Positions 25,090-32,893 are shown, numbered from the stretch's first letter. The stretch: DNA of 34,268 bases from Nitrospirota bacterium (GCA_040754395.1 JBFMCL010000031.1:1-34268); one strand, 5' to 3'. Numbers and translations are program-made. The notes: generated from the letters alone by a model not told the origin.

Positions 25090-25846
25090 ACTCATAGGAA
25101 GCACTGTAATACGTTTTGCCGAAGAACTTGGAAAGATCCTGATCCTTCTTTTCTTGTCCCTGCAACAGCTTTTCCTGCCACCCTATGAGGTAAGGAATAC
25201 CTTCAAGCAGATGCTCGAAATCGGGGTGCGTTCCCTGCCAGTCGTACTCATAACCGCAATATTTACCGGTATGGTCTTTGCCCTCCAGACGTTTACCGGG
25301 TTCAAAAGATTCGGTGCCGAAGCGGTTGTTGGTACTGTTGTTGCTCTTTCCATGACAAGGGAACTGGGACCGGTTCTCACAGGCCTTATTGTCGCCGGAA
25401 GGGCAGGCGCCGCCATGGCTGCAGAATTGGGCACCATGAGAGTCACGGAACAGATTGATGCACTCGAGACACTCGCGACAAATCCGATTAAGTACCTGAT
25501 AATTCCGAGGTTCATTGCAGGGATTCTGATGATGCCTGCGCTTGCTGCAGTTGCAGACATTACCGGTATAATAGGCGGTTATTTTGTTACGGTAGGATTG
25601 TTTGATACGAGCTCGATAGTCTACTGGAAAAGAACGTGGGATTATCTGGAAGTCAGTGATATCCTTAACGGCATGATAAAGGCAGGTTTTTTTGGAGCCA
25701 GCATCTCACTGATAAGCTGTTACAAGGGATTCTATACAAGAGGAGGCGCCGAGGGTGTCGGGAAGGCAACGACAGGCGCAGTTGTATTGTCGTCAATGAC
25801 AATACTCATATCCGACTATTTTCTGTCAGCATGGTTATTCAATTAA
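25073..25846 (+). CDS. mlaE: MlaE-type lipid ABC transporter permease (system 2)
   Basis: 257 residues from the ATG at 25073, beginning MLRIIELIGSTVIRF. Family marks are FTGMVFALQTFTGFKRFGAE, TRELGPVLTGLIVAGRAGAAMAAELGTM (read in two pieces), EQIDALETLATNPIKYLIIPR and SCYKGFYTRGGAEGVGKATT. It is a paralogue of the permease at 12495-13301. In-frame starts at 25031 and upstream would overlap alr much further and are less likely. It forms the inner-membrane core with the next two genes. The ribosome binding site is weak, so coupling to alr is probable. Confidence 0.92.
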   Translation: MLRIIELIGSTVIRFAEELGKILILLFLSLQQLFLPPYEVRNTFKQMLEIGVRSLPVVLITAIFTGMVFALQTFTGFKRFGAEAVVGTVVALSMTRELGPVLTGLIVAGRAGAAMAAELGTMRVTEQIDALETLATNPIKYLIIPRFIAGILMMPALAAVADITGIIGGYFVTVGLFDTSSIVYWKRTWDYLEVSDILNGMIKAGFFGASISLISCYKGFYTRGGAEGVGKATTGAVVLSSMTILISDYFLSAWLFN

Positions 25847-25888
25847 GGGCAGAATGCATACCAGAACCATAAAGGGAAAAAGCGGGCA

Positions 25889-26668
25889 ATGATCGAGATC
25901 GTGAATCTCCACAAGGCGTTCGGGAACAAACACGTGCTCAATGGTGTCGACCTGAAGATAGAAACCGGCGAAAGTATAGTAGTCATCGGAGGGAGCGGTT
26001 CCGGAAAAAGCGTTCTCCTTAAACACATCATTGGTATCCTGAAACCTGATGAAGGGCAGGTGTTCATAGACGGGGTTGATATAACAGATCTCAAGGAGAA
26101 TGAACTCTATGAAGTAAGAAAAAAATTTGGTATGCTTTTTCAGATGGCAGCCCTGTTTGATTCGCTTACTGTATGGGAAAATGTGGGATTTGCGCTTATT
26201 AGGCAGAAAAAAATGCATTTGCGCGAGATAAGGGAGATTGTAGCAGAAAAGCTACGCTCTGTCGGACTCTCCGGTGTTGAAGACCTGATGCCGTCAGAGC
26301 TGTCCGGAGGCATGAAAAAAAGGGTTGGTCTTGCAAGGGCAATAGCGAACGAACCGGAAATACTTCTCTATGATGAACCTACTACCGGACTGGACCCTAT
26401 CATGGCAGATGCCATAAATGATCTTATTGTCAAAATGAGAAAGAATCTCGCAGTGACATCTGTTGCAATAACTCATGATATGTACAGCGCATACAAAATT
26501 GCCGACAGAATCGCCATGCTGTACGAGGGGAGAATTATTCAGGTTGGCACTCCTGATGAGATAAAGGAAACTGAAAACCCGATAGTCAGGCAGTTCATAA
26601 CCGGAAGCGCTTCGGGGCCGATTAAGATAGAAGGAGTCCATTATGAAAAAGATTTCAACAGAACTTAA
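25889..26668 (+). CDS. mlaF: MlaF-type ABC transporter ATPase (system 2)
   Basis: 259 residues. Walker A is GGSGSGKS (34-41), the Q-loop region GMLFQMAALFDSLTV, the signature LSGGMKKRVGLARAIA (from 138), Walker B ILLYDEPTTGLDP and the switch histidine in AITHDMYSAYKI. It follows mlaE by 42 bases and overlaps mlaD by 26 bases, so the three form a tightly coupled set. It is a paralogue of the ATPase at 13348-14133 and drives the same type of lipid transport. Confidence 0.93.
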   Translation: MIEIVNLHKAFGNKHVLNGVDLKIETGESIVVIGGSGSGKSVLLKHIIGILKPDEGQVFIDGVDITDLKENELYEVRKKFGMLFQMAALFDSLTVWENVGFALIRQKKMHLREIREIVAEKLRSVGLSGVEDLMPSELSGGMKKRVGLARAIANEPEILLYDEPTTGLDPIMADAINDLIVKMRKNLAVTSVAITHDMYSAYKIADRIAMLYEGRIIQVGTPDEIKETENPIVRQFITGSASGPIKIEGVHYEKDFNRT

Positions 26669-28130
26669 AGTCGGATTATTTGCTATTTTTGTCGTGGCGA
26701 TACTGGCATTTATGACTTTCAAGATAGGTGACATCGACTGGATGAAAAAAGAAGGGTATGTCGTAAATGTCTACTTCAAGAATATTGCGGGACTTGATGA
26801 GAAAACCAAGGTTAAGGTTGCGGGTGTAAATGCAGGAGTCATCGAGAAAATAGAACTTGACAAGGGCAAAGCCAAACTGACCGTCAGGATGGACAGTGAT
26901 GTCAATCTTTACAGCGATGCAAGCGCTTCAATTAAGGCAGCAGGGCTTCTGGGAGATAAATATCTCGAGATTAAAACCGGAACTCAAAAACCCTTGCTGA
27001 CAAACGGAGATACGCTGAATAATGTCATCGAGATCGTAGACCTCGACGATCTGACGCGCAATCTAACCGCTGTCTCGGAAAATATCAATACACTCGCCCA
27101 GTCGCTGAATGAGTCTTTTGCTACCGAGGAAGGAAAGGATGCAATAAAGCAAGCCGTCCTCAATCTGAAAGATATCACTGTCAGCATGAAGGAAACGATC
27201 GCGGTGAATGATCAGAAGCTGAGAACAACGCTCGACAATATCAACAATCTTGCCTCATCAGTCAATGATCTCGTGGAGAAGAACAGTGAAAAAGTTACGT
27301 CTGCTGTCAGCAATATAAAGGATTTCTCGGAAACGCTGAAAGAAGATGGCCCACAGTTCGTCGAAAGCCTGAATAAAGCTGCAAATGACCTCAGGGCGAT
27401 GGTCGAGGAAAATCGTCCTACAATAAAGAGCGCTACAGATTCCATCGACAATATCGCAAAAAAGATAGAAAAAGGCGAAGGGTCTCTTGGAAAACTGATT
27501 AAGGATGACCGCCTGTACGAATCAATAAACAAGGCTGCGGAAGGGATAGACAGAACGATTGGTGCGGTTGAGCGTTTCAGGACATTTATTACCTTCCAGT
27601 CTGAGTATCTCACGAAACCAAAGGAAGGAAAAGGATATTTTTATCTCACGCTTCAGCCAAAGCCTGACAAGTACTATATCCTTGGTGTCGTAACAGACCC
27701 TATTGGCAAGGTTACCTCAAAAGAGATCGTGCGTGTTGAGGACGGGGTAACAACACGAATTGAACAGGAAAAGACGGAGAAGAAGATCGAATTCACTGCG
27801 CAATTTGCCAAGAGGTTCGATGACCTTGCGCTGAGGATAGGCATGACAGAGAACACTTTCGGGGCTGGAGCAGATTATTTCTTCATGAATGACAAAGGGA
27901 AAATTGTCGCAGACATCTGGGATTTCTCAAACGATGAGGACGGGGCAAAAAATCCCCATGTCAGAATCGGGGTTGACTACTTCTTTTTCAAGAACCTGTT
28001 TCTGACAGCCGGAGCGGATAATATTTTCAACAAGAAATGGCGGGGAGGGTATGCAGGTGTTGGTGTGAGGTTCGAGGATGAGGACATTAAATATCTTTTC
28101 GGGACGCTGCCGAGCATTTCTGCAAAGTAA
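26643..28130 (+). CDS. mlaD: Long MlaD: MCE domain fused to a beta-barrel-like C-terminal region (system 2)
   Basis: 495 residues, far longer than E. coli MlaD (about 180). Order of parts: membrane helix (about 8-27); MCE domain (about 36-115, YFKNIAGLDEKTKVKVAGVNAG and AAGLLGDKYLEI); a helical coiled-coil-like region (about 130-310); and a final 180 residues of alternating aromatic/polar strands, such as GYFYLTLQPKPDKYYILGVV, VRIGVDYFFFKNLFLTAGAD and GGYAGVGVRF. The last part looks like an outer-membrane barrel. A fused MlaD-barrel spanning the envelope has been reported in the diderm Firmicute Veillonella; the match here is inferred from strand pattern. AAGGAG lies six bases before the ATG. 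Confidence 0.88.
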   Translation: MKKISTELKVGLFAIFVVAILAFMTFKIGDIDWMKKEGYVVNVYFKNIAGLDEKTKVKVAGVNAGVIEKIELDKGKAKLTVRMDSDVNLYSDASASIKAAGLLGDKYLEIKTGTQKPLLTNGDTLNNVIEIVDLDDLTRNLTAVSENINTLAQSLNESFATEEGKDAIKQAVLNLKDITVSMKETIAVNDQKLRTTLDNINNLASSVNDLVEKNSEKVTSAVSNIKDFSETLKEDGPQFVESLNKAANDLRAMVEENRPTIKSATDSIDNIAKKIEKGEGSLGKLIKDDRLYESINKAAEGIDRTIGAVERFRTFITFQSEYLTKPKEGKGYFYLTLQPKPDKYYILGVVTDPIGKVTSKEIVRVEDGVTTRIEQEKTEKKIEFTAQFAKRFDDLALRIGMTENTFGAGADYFFMNDKGKIVADIWDFSNDEDGAKNPHVRIGVDYFFFKNLFLTAGADNIFNKKWRGGYAGVGVRFEDEDIKYLFGTLPSISAK

Positions 28131-28201
28131 CAACAAATGCTGAGTGCGACTGCAACACGTGCGCGCCGGCGATAAACCAGAAAGAGAAAGGAGGTGAACC
28201 C

Positions 28202-28594
28202 TTGAAGATTCCGTTCATGAAACAGATTTCCTGGTATCTTGTTGTCGCAATGGTTGTCATCGCGATTGCCCCAAGGGTGGAAGCGGGGCTTGCGCCTTCA
28301 GAGATAATAGCTCTTTCAAAAGCGGATCGCGCTGCTGACCTTGAAAAGATTCAGAAGATCCTTGAGGTTAAGGCCGTGAGTCAGAGACTGATGCAGTACG
28401 GGCTTACACACGAGGAGATTCAGTTAAGACTTTCACAGCTCAGCGACCAGCAGATTCATCAGATAGCCCTCCAGCTGGATGACCTGAAGGTTGGACAGGA
28501 TGATGCCCTTGGTCTTATCATCGCTCTTCTTGTCATTACGATATTGGTGATTATTATTCTGAAACTCACGGGTCATAAGGTCATCATTACGTAA
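28202..28594 (+). CDS. PA2779-family (DUF6627-like) small membrane protein
   Basis: 130 residues with a signal peptide or N-terminal membrane helix, a helical charged middle (IIALSKADRAADLEKIQKIL, RLMQYGLTHEEIQLRLSQLS) and a C-terminal hydrophobic segment (LGLIIALLVITILVIIILKL). This matches proteins annotated as PA2779 family, whose function is unknown. The start is a TTG at 28202 set by AAAGGAGGTGA ending five bases upstream; an ATG at 28217 is less well placed. It follows mlaD by 71 bases and precedes a PA2778-type peptidase, the usual partner. Confidence 0.82.
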   Translation: MKIPFMKQISWYLVVAMVVIAIAPRVEAGLAPSEIIALSKADRAADLEKIQKILEVKAVSQRLMQYGLTHEEIQLRLSQLSDQQIHQIALQLDDLKVGQDDALGLIIALLVITILVIIILKLTGHKVIIT

Positions 28595-28619
28595 CGGCTG
28601 TCTTTAAGTAGCTTTTTAG

Positions 28620-28656
28620 TGCCCTCACCATCCCTACTGAGAGGGTGGTGAGGGCA
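28620..28656 (+). terminator. Long hairpin after the PA2779-like gene (possible terminator or attenuator)
   Basis: TGCCCTCACCA pairs with TGGTGAGGGCA (28620-28630 with 28646-28656), and a bulged T is followed by CCCT/AGGG around a six-base loop. The stem has about 15 pairs. No T-run follows, so it is not a textbook intrinsic terminator. It could pause transcription, stabilise the upstream mRNA or partly insulate the peptidase gene. Confidence 0.45.
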
Positions 28657-28899
28657 ATTCCATGCAGCCATTGCTATCATGGTGATCTTCAGACACAGGT
28701 ATACTCCATTGCATATATGAATACATTACCCGGACCTTGCGATAAGTGTCTCAAACGTTTAGCGAGCAAGTCACTGCAGGAAACTGAGAGGTACACAGCA
28801 ATCACCTGCGGGAAGACGGGATTGCTACGTTACGCACGCAGTGACAGTTCCTGTCGCTGGATCTGGCAGATCATGTGCCTATTAATGCCTGCCTTTTGT
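28657..28899 (+). other. 243-base leader before the C39-like peptidase, content unclear
   Basis: A reading frame in phase with the peptidase is open through this stretch from 28645. Its residues are rich in cysteine and arginine, match no domain I know, and begin inside the hairpin. I regard it as non-coding leader, but an unusual N-terminal extension is possible. No convincing promoter or RNA element was recognised. Confidence 0.4.
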
Positions 28900-29433
28900 A
28901 TGAAGACGTATGCGCTGTACGTTACCTCAGCACTGTTTTTCGCCTGCGTTTCTGTTGCCGGAATTCCCCAAAATGATTCCATGCACATAATAGAAAACAT
29001 GCCTTTTCATCCTCAGGAATCATATCAGTGCGGTCCCGCAGCACTTTCCATGGTCCTGAACTACTGGGGAATTGCAGTCTCTCCTGAAGAAATAGCAAAA
29101 GAAATCTTCAGTGAAACTGCACGAGGAACTCTGAATATTGACATGCTTCTTTTTTCCCAAAGGAAAGGAATGTTTGCAGTCCAGTACAGGGGGAGCATTG
29201 ATGATCTGAAAAAAAACATACGGTCCGGATATCCTGTTGTCGTTCTGGTGGATTACGGCTTTTCCCTCTATAAAAAACATCATTACATGGTTGTTTACGG
29301 ATATGGTGAGAATGGATTGATAATAAATTCAGGAAGAAGCGAGAAGCGGTATATGAAGCAGGAAACTTTTTTGAATCTTTGGGAAAAAGCAGAATACTGG
29401 ACACTCCTCGTCATACCGGAAGAAGGCCGATGA
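28900..29433 (+). CDS. PA2778-family C39-like cysteine peptidase
   Basis: About 177 residues if started at the ATG at 28900, which gives a normal signal peptide (MKTYALYVTSALFFACVSVAG). The papain-like C39 pattern is clear: the nucleophile motif YQCGPAALSMVLNYWG (C44), the histidine in KKHHYMVVYGYG (H127 or H128) and an asparagine in GLIINSG. The PA2778 proteins I know of join this domain to TPR repeats; here the TPR part is the next gene. Alternative starts are ATG 28885, 28873 or 28645, none with a good ribosome binding site. It is exported, probably periplasmic. The substrate is unknown. Confidence 0.8.
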   Translation: MKTYALYVTSALFFACVSVAGIPQNDSMHIIENMPFHPQESYQCGPAALSMVLNYWGIAVSPEEIAKEIFSETARGTLNIDMLLFSQRKGMFAVQYRGSIDDLKKNIRSGYPVVVLVDYGFSLYKKHHYMVVYGYGENGLIINSGRSEKRYMKQETFLNLWEKAEYWTLLVIPEEGR

Positions 29434-29897
29434 GAATGTTCCTCGTACGATTTCTCCGGCTGTTTTTTCTGATTTTTTTTGGGCTCTGGATAATAAGCGC
29501 CTGTGCCCTTCCCAGAATAGTCGTGCTGGATGATCCGCTGAGCCCTGAGGAGCGTCTGAACCTTGGCGTTACATATGAACACAAAGGAGAACTCGAGAAT
29601 GCCTTAAAAGAATATGAGACTGCTTCAAGAAAACTACCCGTTGCATACCTTTATATGGGAAATATCTATTTCATGAAGCATGATTACGAACAGGCGGAAA
29701 AATACTACAAAAAGGCGATTACGAAGATACCCGGGATCGCCGATTCTTATAATAATCTTGCCTGGCTCTATTATGTCAAAAGGGAACGCCTCGATGAAGC
29801 TGAAAGACTTTCTTTGAAGGCGATTGAAATGAACCCTTCAAAAAAAGATATATATCAAGATACCTTGGAAAAAATACGCGCGGCACGGGCACAATGA
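29430..29897 (+). CDS. TPR-repeat lipoprotein
   Basis: 155 residues from the ATG at 29430, which overlaps the peptidase stop (ATGA). The signal peptide ends in the lipobox IISAC (C25). About three tetratricopeptide repeats follow: ERLNLGVTYEHKGELENALKEYETA, AYLYMGNIYFMKHDYEQAEKYYKKA and SYNNLAWLYYVKRERLDEAERLSLKA (each shown is longer than the core repeat). TPRs bind partner proteins. The close coupling suggests it works with the C39-like peptidase. Its end overlaps rlmN by four bases. Confidence 0.87.
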   Translation: MRMFLVRFLRLFFLIFFGLWIISACALPRIVVLDDPLSPEERLNLGVTYEHKGELENALKEYETASRKLPVAYLYMGNIYFMKHDYEQAEKYYKKAITKIPGIADSYNNLAWLYYVKRERLDEAERLSLKAIEMNPSKKDIYQDTLEKIRAARAQ

Positions 29898-30964
29898 TAT
29901 CTCAGAAGATGAACCTGAAGTCTCTTTCCAGAGAATCCCTGCACGCTTTTTTTGAAAATCAGGGTCTGCCGAAATATCGTGCTGCGCAACTCATCCATTG
30001 GATGTATGACAAACATGCGACAAATATCGATATGATCTCCGAATTCCCAAAGGAACTCAGAAGCCGGCTGAATGATATAGCCTATATAAGCACCCTGAAA
30101 TTGCTCGAAAGACAACAATCATCAGACGGCGCAAAAAAGTTTCTCTTTGAACTTGAAGACGGACATACAATTGAGGCTGTCTATATCCCTGAAGAAGACC
30201 GTGCTACCTTATGTGTATCCTCACAGGCAGGCTGTGCGATGGGATGCCGGTTTTGCCTGACCGGAATGCTCGGTCTGTCCAGGGATCTGCAGGCTTGTGA
30301 GATTGTTGACCAGATTATTGCCGTAAACAGGCTTGTCTTTCCCGGGAAGGTGAACAACCTTGTTTTTATGGGAATGGGTGAGCCGCTTGCAAATTTCGTT
30401 CAGGTGGTTGATGCATTATGGAAAATCGTCGATTTTATGGGTATTTCCAAAAGAAGGATTACTGTTTCAACCGCTGGCATAGTACCGAAGATTCCACTTT
30501 TTCGTACACATGCTCCTGAAGTGAATCTCGCAGTATCGCTCAATGCTGCAAATGATCAATCAAGAAGTGAATTAATGCCCGTCAATAAAAAATATCCGAT
30601 GATTTCACTTATCGAAGCATGCAGAAAATACCCGCTGGGGAGAGGAAGAAAAATCACGTTTGAGTACGTGCTTATTGATGGGAAGAACAGTTCGCCGGAA
30701 GATGCCCTGAAGCTGGGCAGACTGCTCAGAGGTATTCGGTGCAAGGTGAATCTCATTCCGCTGAATCCTTTTCCAGGGAGTGACCTGAAGCCTCCTGCTG
30801 ATGAAGGAATCCTCACTTTTCAGGATATTCTTGTGAAAAACGGTATAATGACCTTCATAAGGCGGAGCAGGGGAAGGGATATCCTTGCTGCGTGTGGTCA
30901 GCTGAAGGCAGGTCATACCGAGAAAAAAAAGGGCGGGATACGCATCCTCCCGCCCACACCGTAA
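29894..30964 (+). CDS. rlmN: Dual-specificity 23S rRNA/tRNA (adenine-C2) methyltransferase RlmN
   Basis: 356 residues, a radical SAM enzyme. The cluster motif CAMGCRFC (C114, C118, C121) uses CxxxCxxC spacing. The second cysteine used for methyl transfer is in ILAACGQL near the end, as in E. coli RlmN. GEPLANF, RRITVSTAGIVPKI and VNLIPLNPFPG also fit. It methylates A2503 of 23S rRNA and A37 of some tRNAs. The start overlaps the TPR gene stop. The last 14 codons contain a terminator for the opposite strand. Confidence 0.97.
   Translation: MISQKMNLKSLSRESLHAFFENQGLPKYRAAQLIHWMYDKHATNIDMISEFPKELRSRLNDIAYISTLKLLERQQSSDGAKKFLFELEDGHTIEAVYIPEEDRATLCVSSQAGCAMGCRFCLTGMLGLSRDLQACEIVDQIIAVNRLVFPGKVNNLVFMGMGEPLANFVQVVDALWKIVDFMGISKRRITVSTAGIVPKIPLFRTHAPEVNLAVSLNAANDQSRSELMPVNKKYPMISLIEACRKYPLGRGRKITFEYVLIDGKNSSPEDALKLGRLLRGIRCKVNLIPLNPFPGSDLKPPADEGILTFQDILVKNGIMTFIRRSRGRDILAACGQLKAGHTEKKKGGIRILPPTP
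30923..30955 (-). terminator. Intrinsic terminator for the carbonic anhydrase gene, inside the rlmN end
   Basis: On the minus strand GGGCGGGA (30955-30948) pairs with TCCCGCCC (30938-30931) across a nine-base loop, followed by eight T (30930-30923). It lies 19 bases after the carbonic anhydrase stop, entirely within the last codons of rlmN on the plus strand. Confidence 0.85.
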
Positions 30965-30973
30965 CAGAATCCT

Positions 30974-31765
30974 TTATTGCGATTCCAGCACAAAACGTTT
31001 GTTGACCGGAAGTACAGGCCTGTTATTGCCGAATCCCATGAGTGTCTTAAATTTCTCTATCTGTGCTTCAGATACCTCAATAGGTGTTTTCAAGACAGTC
31101 CAATTGACCCCTTCGCTGCAGGGAGGAGTTGTCAGTGAGCCGAAATAGTGATAGTTTTTCATATCTTTTGGCAGGAGACCGGAGGCATTCACAGAGATTC
31201 CTTCGACCACATTCTCCTTGTTTACCTCAGAAGGCAGATTATCCCAGAGAACCTGGATTATTTTGTTCGCGTTCCCTTTTTTCATGAGAAGGCCGACAAC
31301 AGCCAGCTCATCACGGTCATTTTTATGTACCAGGTGCATCTCCATGTCATAAAAAGCACCCTTCACTGTGTGTTCACTCGGGGCATGGAAATGGAACTGG
31401 AGAAGCTGATACTGCTGACCATCAATGGTCACAAAGCTTCCGGGTTCATAGTTGACCTGAATGGCATGTCCGTTATTGATGATCTTGAGAGGGCTTTCTT
31501 TGTATGCAACTTCAATTTTATCCAGTTTTGTCTTGTAGGTCTTGTCGATATCGATTGGCGACTGTGACATCCCGGTGCCGCAGAGTGCAAACTCCGGTTT
31601 CAGTTTGCCCCAGTTTGCCGGTGCCCCTTCTCCCGAGTACCCCCAGTGAATTTCATGCTTGACTTCCTGGACAGGTTTTTCTGCAGGCTTTTCAGCGGGT
31701 TTACACCCAAAAACAACAATCAGCAGTAATAAAGAACATATGATGCAAAGAATCTTTCTTGCCAT
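30974..31765 (-). CDS. Alpha-type carbonic anhydrase, lipoprotein
   Basis: 263 residues with a signal peptide and lipobox VFGC (C21), followed by a repeat of proline-alanine-glutamate-lysine as a tether. The alpha-carbonic anhydrase domain is complete: SQSPIDI, the zinc histidines H125 and H127 in QFHFHAPSEH and H144 in EMHLVHK, and the TTPPCSEGVNW loop. C62 and the cysteine in TPPC could form the usual disulfide. It hydrates CO2 in the periplasm. AAGGAGGAAG precedes the ATG. A 228-base gap upstream separates it from the P-loop gene, and a terminator follows it. Confidence 0.95.
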   Translation of the reverse strand: MARKILCIICSLLLLIVVFGCKPAEKPAEKPVQEVKHEIHWGYSGEGAPANWGKLKPEFALCGTGMSQSPIDIDKTYKTKLDKIEVAYKESPLKIINNGHAIQVNYEPGSFVTIDGQQYQLLQFHFHAPSEHTVKGAFYDMEMHLVHKNDRDELAVVGLLMKKGNANKIIQVLWDNLPSEVNKENVVEGISVNASGLLPKDMKNYHYFGSLTTPPCSEGVNWTVLKTPIEVSEAQIEKFKTLMGFGNNRPVLPVNKRFVLESQ

Positions 31766-31786
31766 TTCTTCCTCCTTAGAAAAAAA

Positions 31787-31864
31787 TCAAACATGAAGGC
31801 GAAGATATTTCTTCCCCTTCCTCATCACCCTCCATGCATGCCATTCCCCAAAAATGTCTTTCAC
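31787..31864 (-). CDS. Possible 25-residue leader ORF before the carbonic anhydrase gene
   Basis: In the 228-base gap a strong AAAAAGGAGGTGA site has no annotated gene behind it. Reading from the GTG at 31864 (overlapping that site) gives MKDIFGEWHAWRVMRKGKKY and five more residues, ending at 31787, 21 bases before the carbonic anhydrase start. An ATT at 31855 would have better spacing but is a rare start. The peptide is basic and unlike anything I know. It may instead be unused leader RNA. Confidence 0.25.
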   Translation of the reverse strand: MKDIFGEWHAWRVMRKGKKYLRLHV

Positions 31865-31993
31865 CTCCTTTTTGCAATGAATTTCCGACAAAGCTTCTTT
31901 TCACAGTCATACGGAAAACCGTTTGCTGAAAGGTGTCATTTCCATGGCAATCATTTTAGCTGATTTCAAATATTTTTTTCAGCAAAACTGCCA

Positions 31994-32848
31994 TTACAGA
32001 TAATCAGGATGCATGATATCACCGAATATAATCCGGTTTATTTTTCTTGATGATCCGATAGGTGACCTGAACGTAACTGCATCATCGGAAACGTCATCGA
32101 GAATTCCCAGTGCTATTGTGTCGTCATCATGGTTGAGACCGATCAGTGTTCCCTCCCTGAACAGGGAAACGTTCCGCGCAGGCATGCTGTTGTACAGTAA
32201 AACCGCCTCATTCCTGTAAATGAGAAAGTCAGATAACAGAGATTCACGGAAATACGTTTCAAACTTGTTCTTCCGGTACAGGCTGCGAGTCACAGCATTT
32301 CGCACCTTTGCAGCAGATGATGCCTTGATTCTGTGGACAATGGCACCCTCTGTCTGTTCGATGAGATGTTCGATTTCTTCCCCTCTCTGAACAGCGATGA
32401 GATGCATAGGCCTGACGGCTTTCATCTTGCCGATTTTCAGCGATTCGCCGGCGAGACCGCTCACAAGACCAGTGGTATCGATAAGGGTGATGCCTGAAGG
32501 CTGTTTGCATATTTCAGACATCTTCCTGACCCCCCCGATCATCAGAGGGATAGATTTTGCTGGATTCAGTGTTCCGACAAATATCATTTTGTCGTGGGTA
32601 AAATTATCGAGATCTCCTTCATTGGCAAACTCTTTCTTGCAGATCGTTCCCGGAATACCGAGTGACGACTGCCCGATATCTGCATCAATAAGACATGCGG
32701 AAGTGCGGGCAGAGACCATTCTTTTCAGAAGATAGCGTATGAGAGTAGATTTGCCGGAATCGGTTGCCCCGATGACAATCGCATTTCCCCTGTGCTGCAG
32801 AAGACTCTGAACGGTGATATCCCATTCGGGTTCGGTTATGATTTCCAT
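31994..32848 (-). CDS. Clp1/Grc3 (NOL9)-like P-loop polynucleotide-kinase-type protein
   Basis: 284 residues, no signal peptide. Walker A is GATDSGKST (27-35). DADIGQSSLGIPGT (from 55) is characteristic of the Clp1/Grc3 RNA 5'-hydroxyl-kinase P-loop domain, and TLIDTTGLVSG resembles a Walker B region. The last 90 residues are a separate beta-rich domain (LLYNSMPARNVSLFREGTLIGL). Eukaryotic and archaeal relatives phosphorylate RNA 5' ends. Whether this bacterial form does so is not known; it could be a GTPase or ATPase of other function. No ribosome binding site is seen. It diverges from the ferritin-like gene. Confidence 0.78.
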   Translation of the reverse strand: MEIITEPEWDITVQSLLQHRGNAIVIGATDSGKSTLIRYLLKRMVSARTSACLIDADIGQSSLGIPGTICKKEFANEGDLDNFTHDKMIFVGTLNPAKSIPLMIGGVRKMSEICKQPSGITLIDTTGLVSGLAGESLKIGKMKAVRPMHLIAVQRGEEIEHLIEQTEGAIVHRIKASSAAKVRNAVTRSLYRKNKFETYFRESLLSDFLIYRNEAVLLYNSMPARNVSLFREGTLIGLNHDDDTIALGILDDVSDDAVTFRSPIGSSRKINRIIFGDIMHPDYL

Positions 32849-32864
32849 GATTTATTTTTAGTAC

Positions 32865-32893
32865 TTGACCGTTACCGTGTATTGAAATATTAT
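32865..32893 (+). promoter_or_regulatory. Sigma70-type promoter for the ferritin-like gene
   Basis: TTGACC (32865-32870), a 17-base spacer and TATTAT (32888-32893) lie in the 96-base divergent region, giving a leader of about 45 bases. Both boxes are close to consensus. Confidence 0.65.

Noticed and set aside
28645-28899. N-terminal 85-residue extension of the C39-like peptidase frame
   Set aside because: It starts inside a hairpin, lacks a ribosome binding site, has no known domain, and a normal signal peptide begins at 28900. Kept only as a leader with a caveat.
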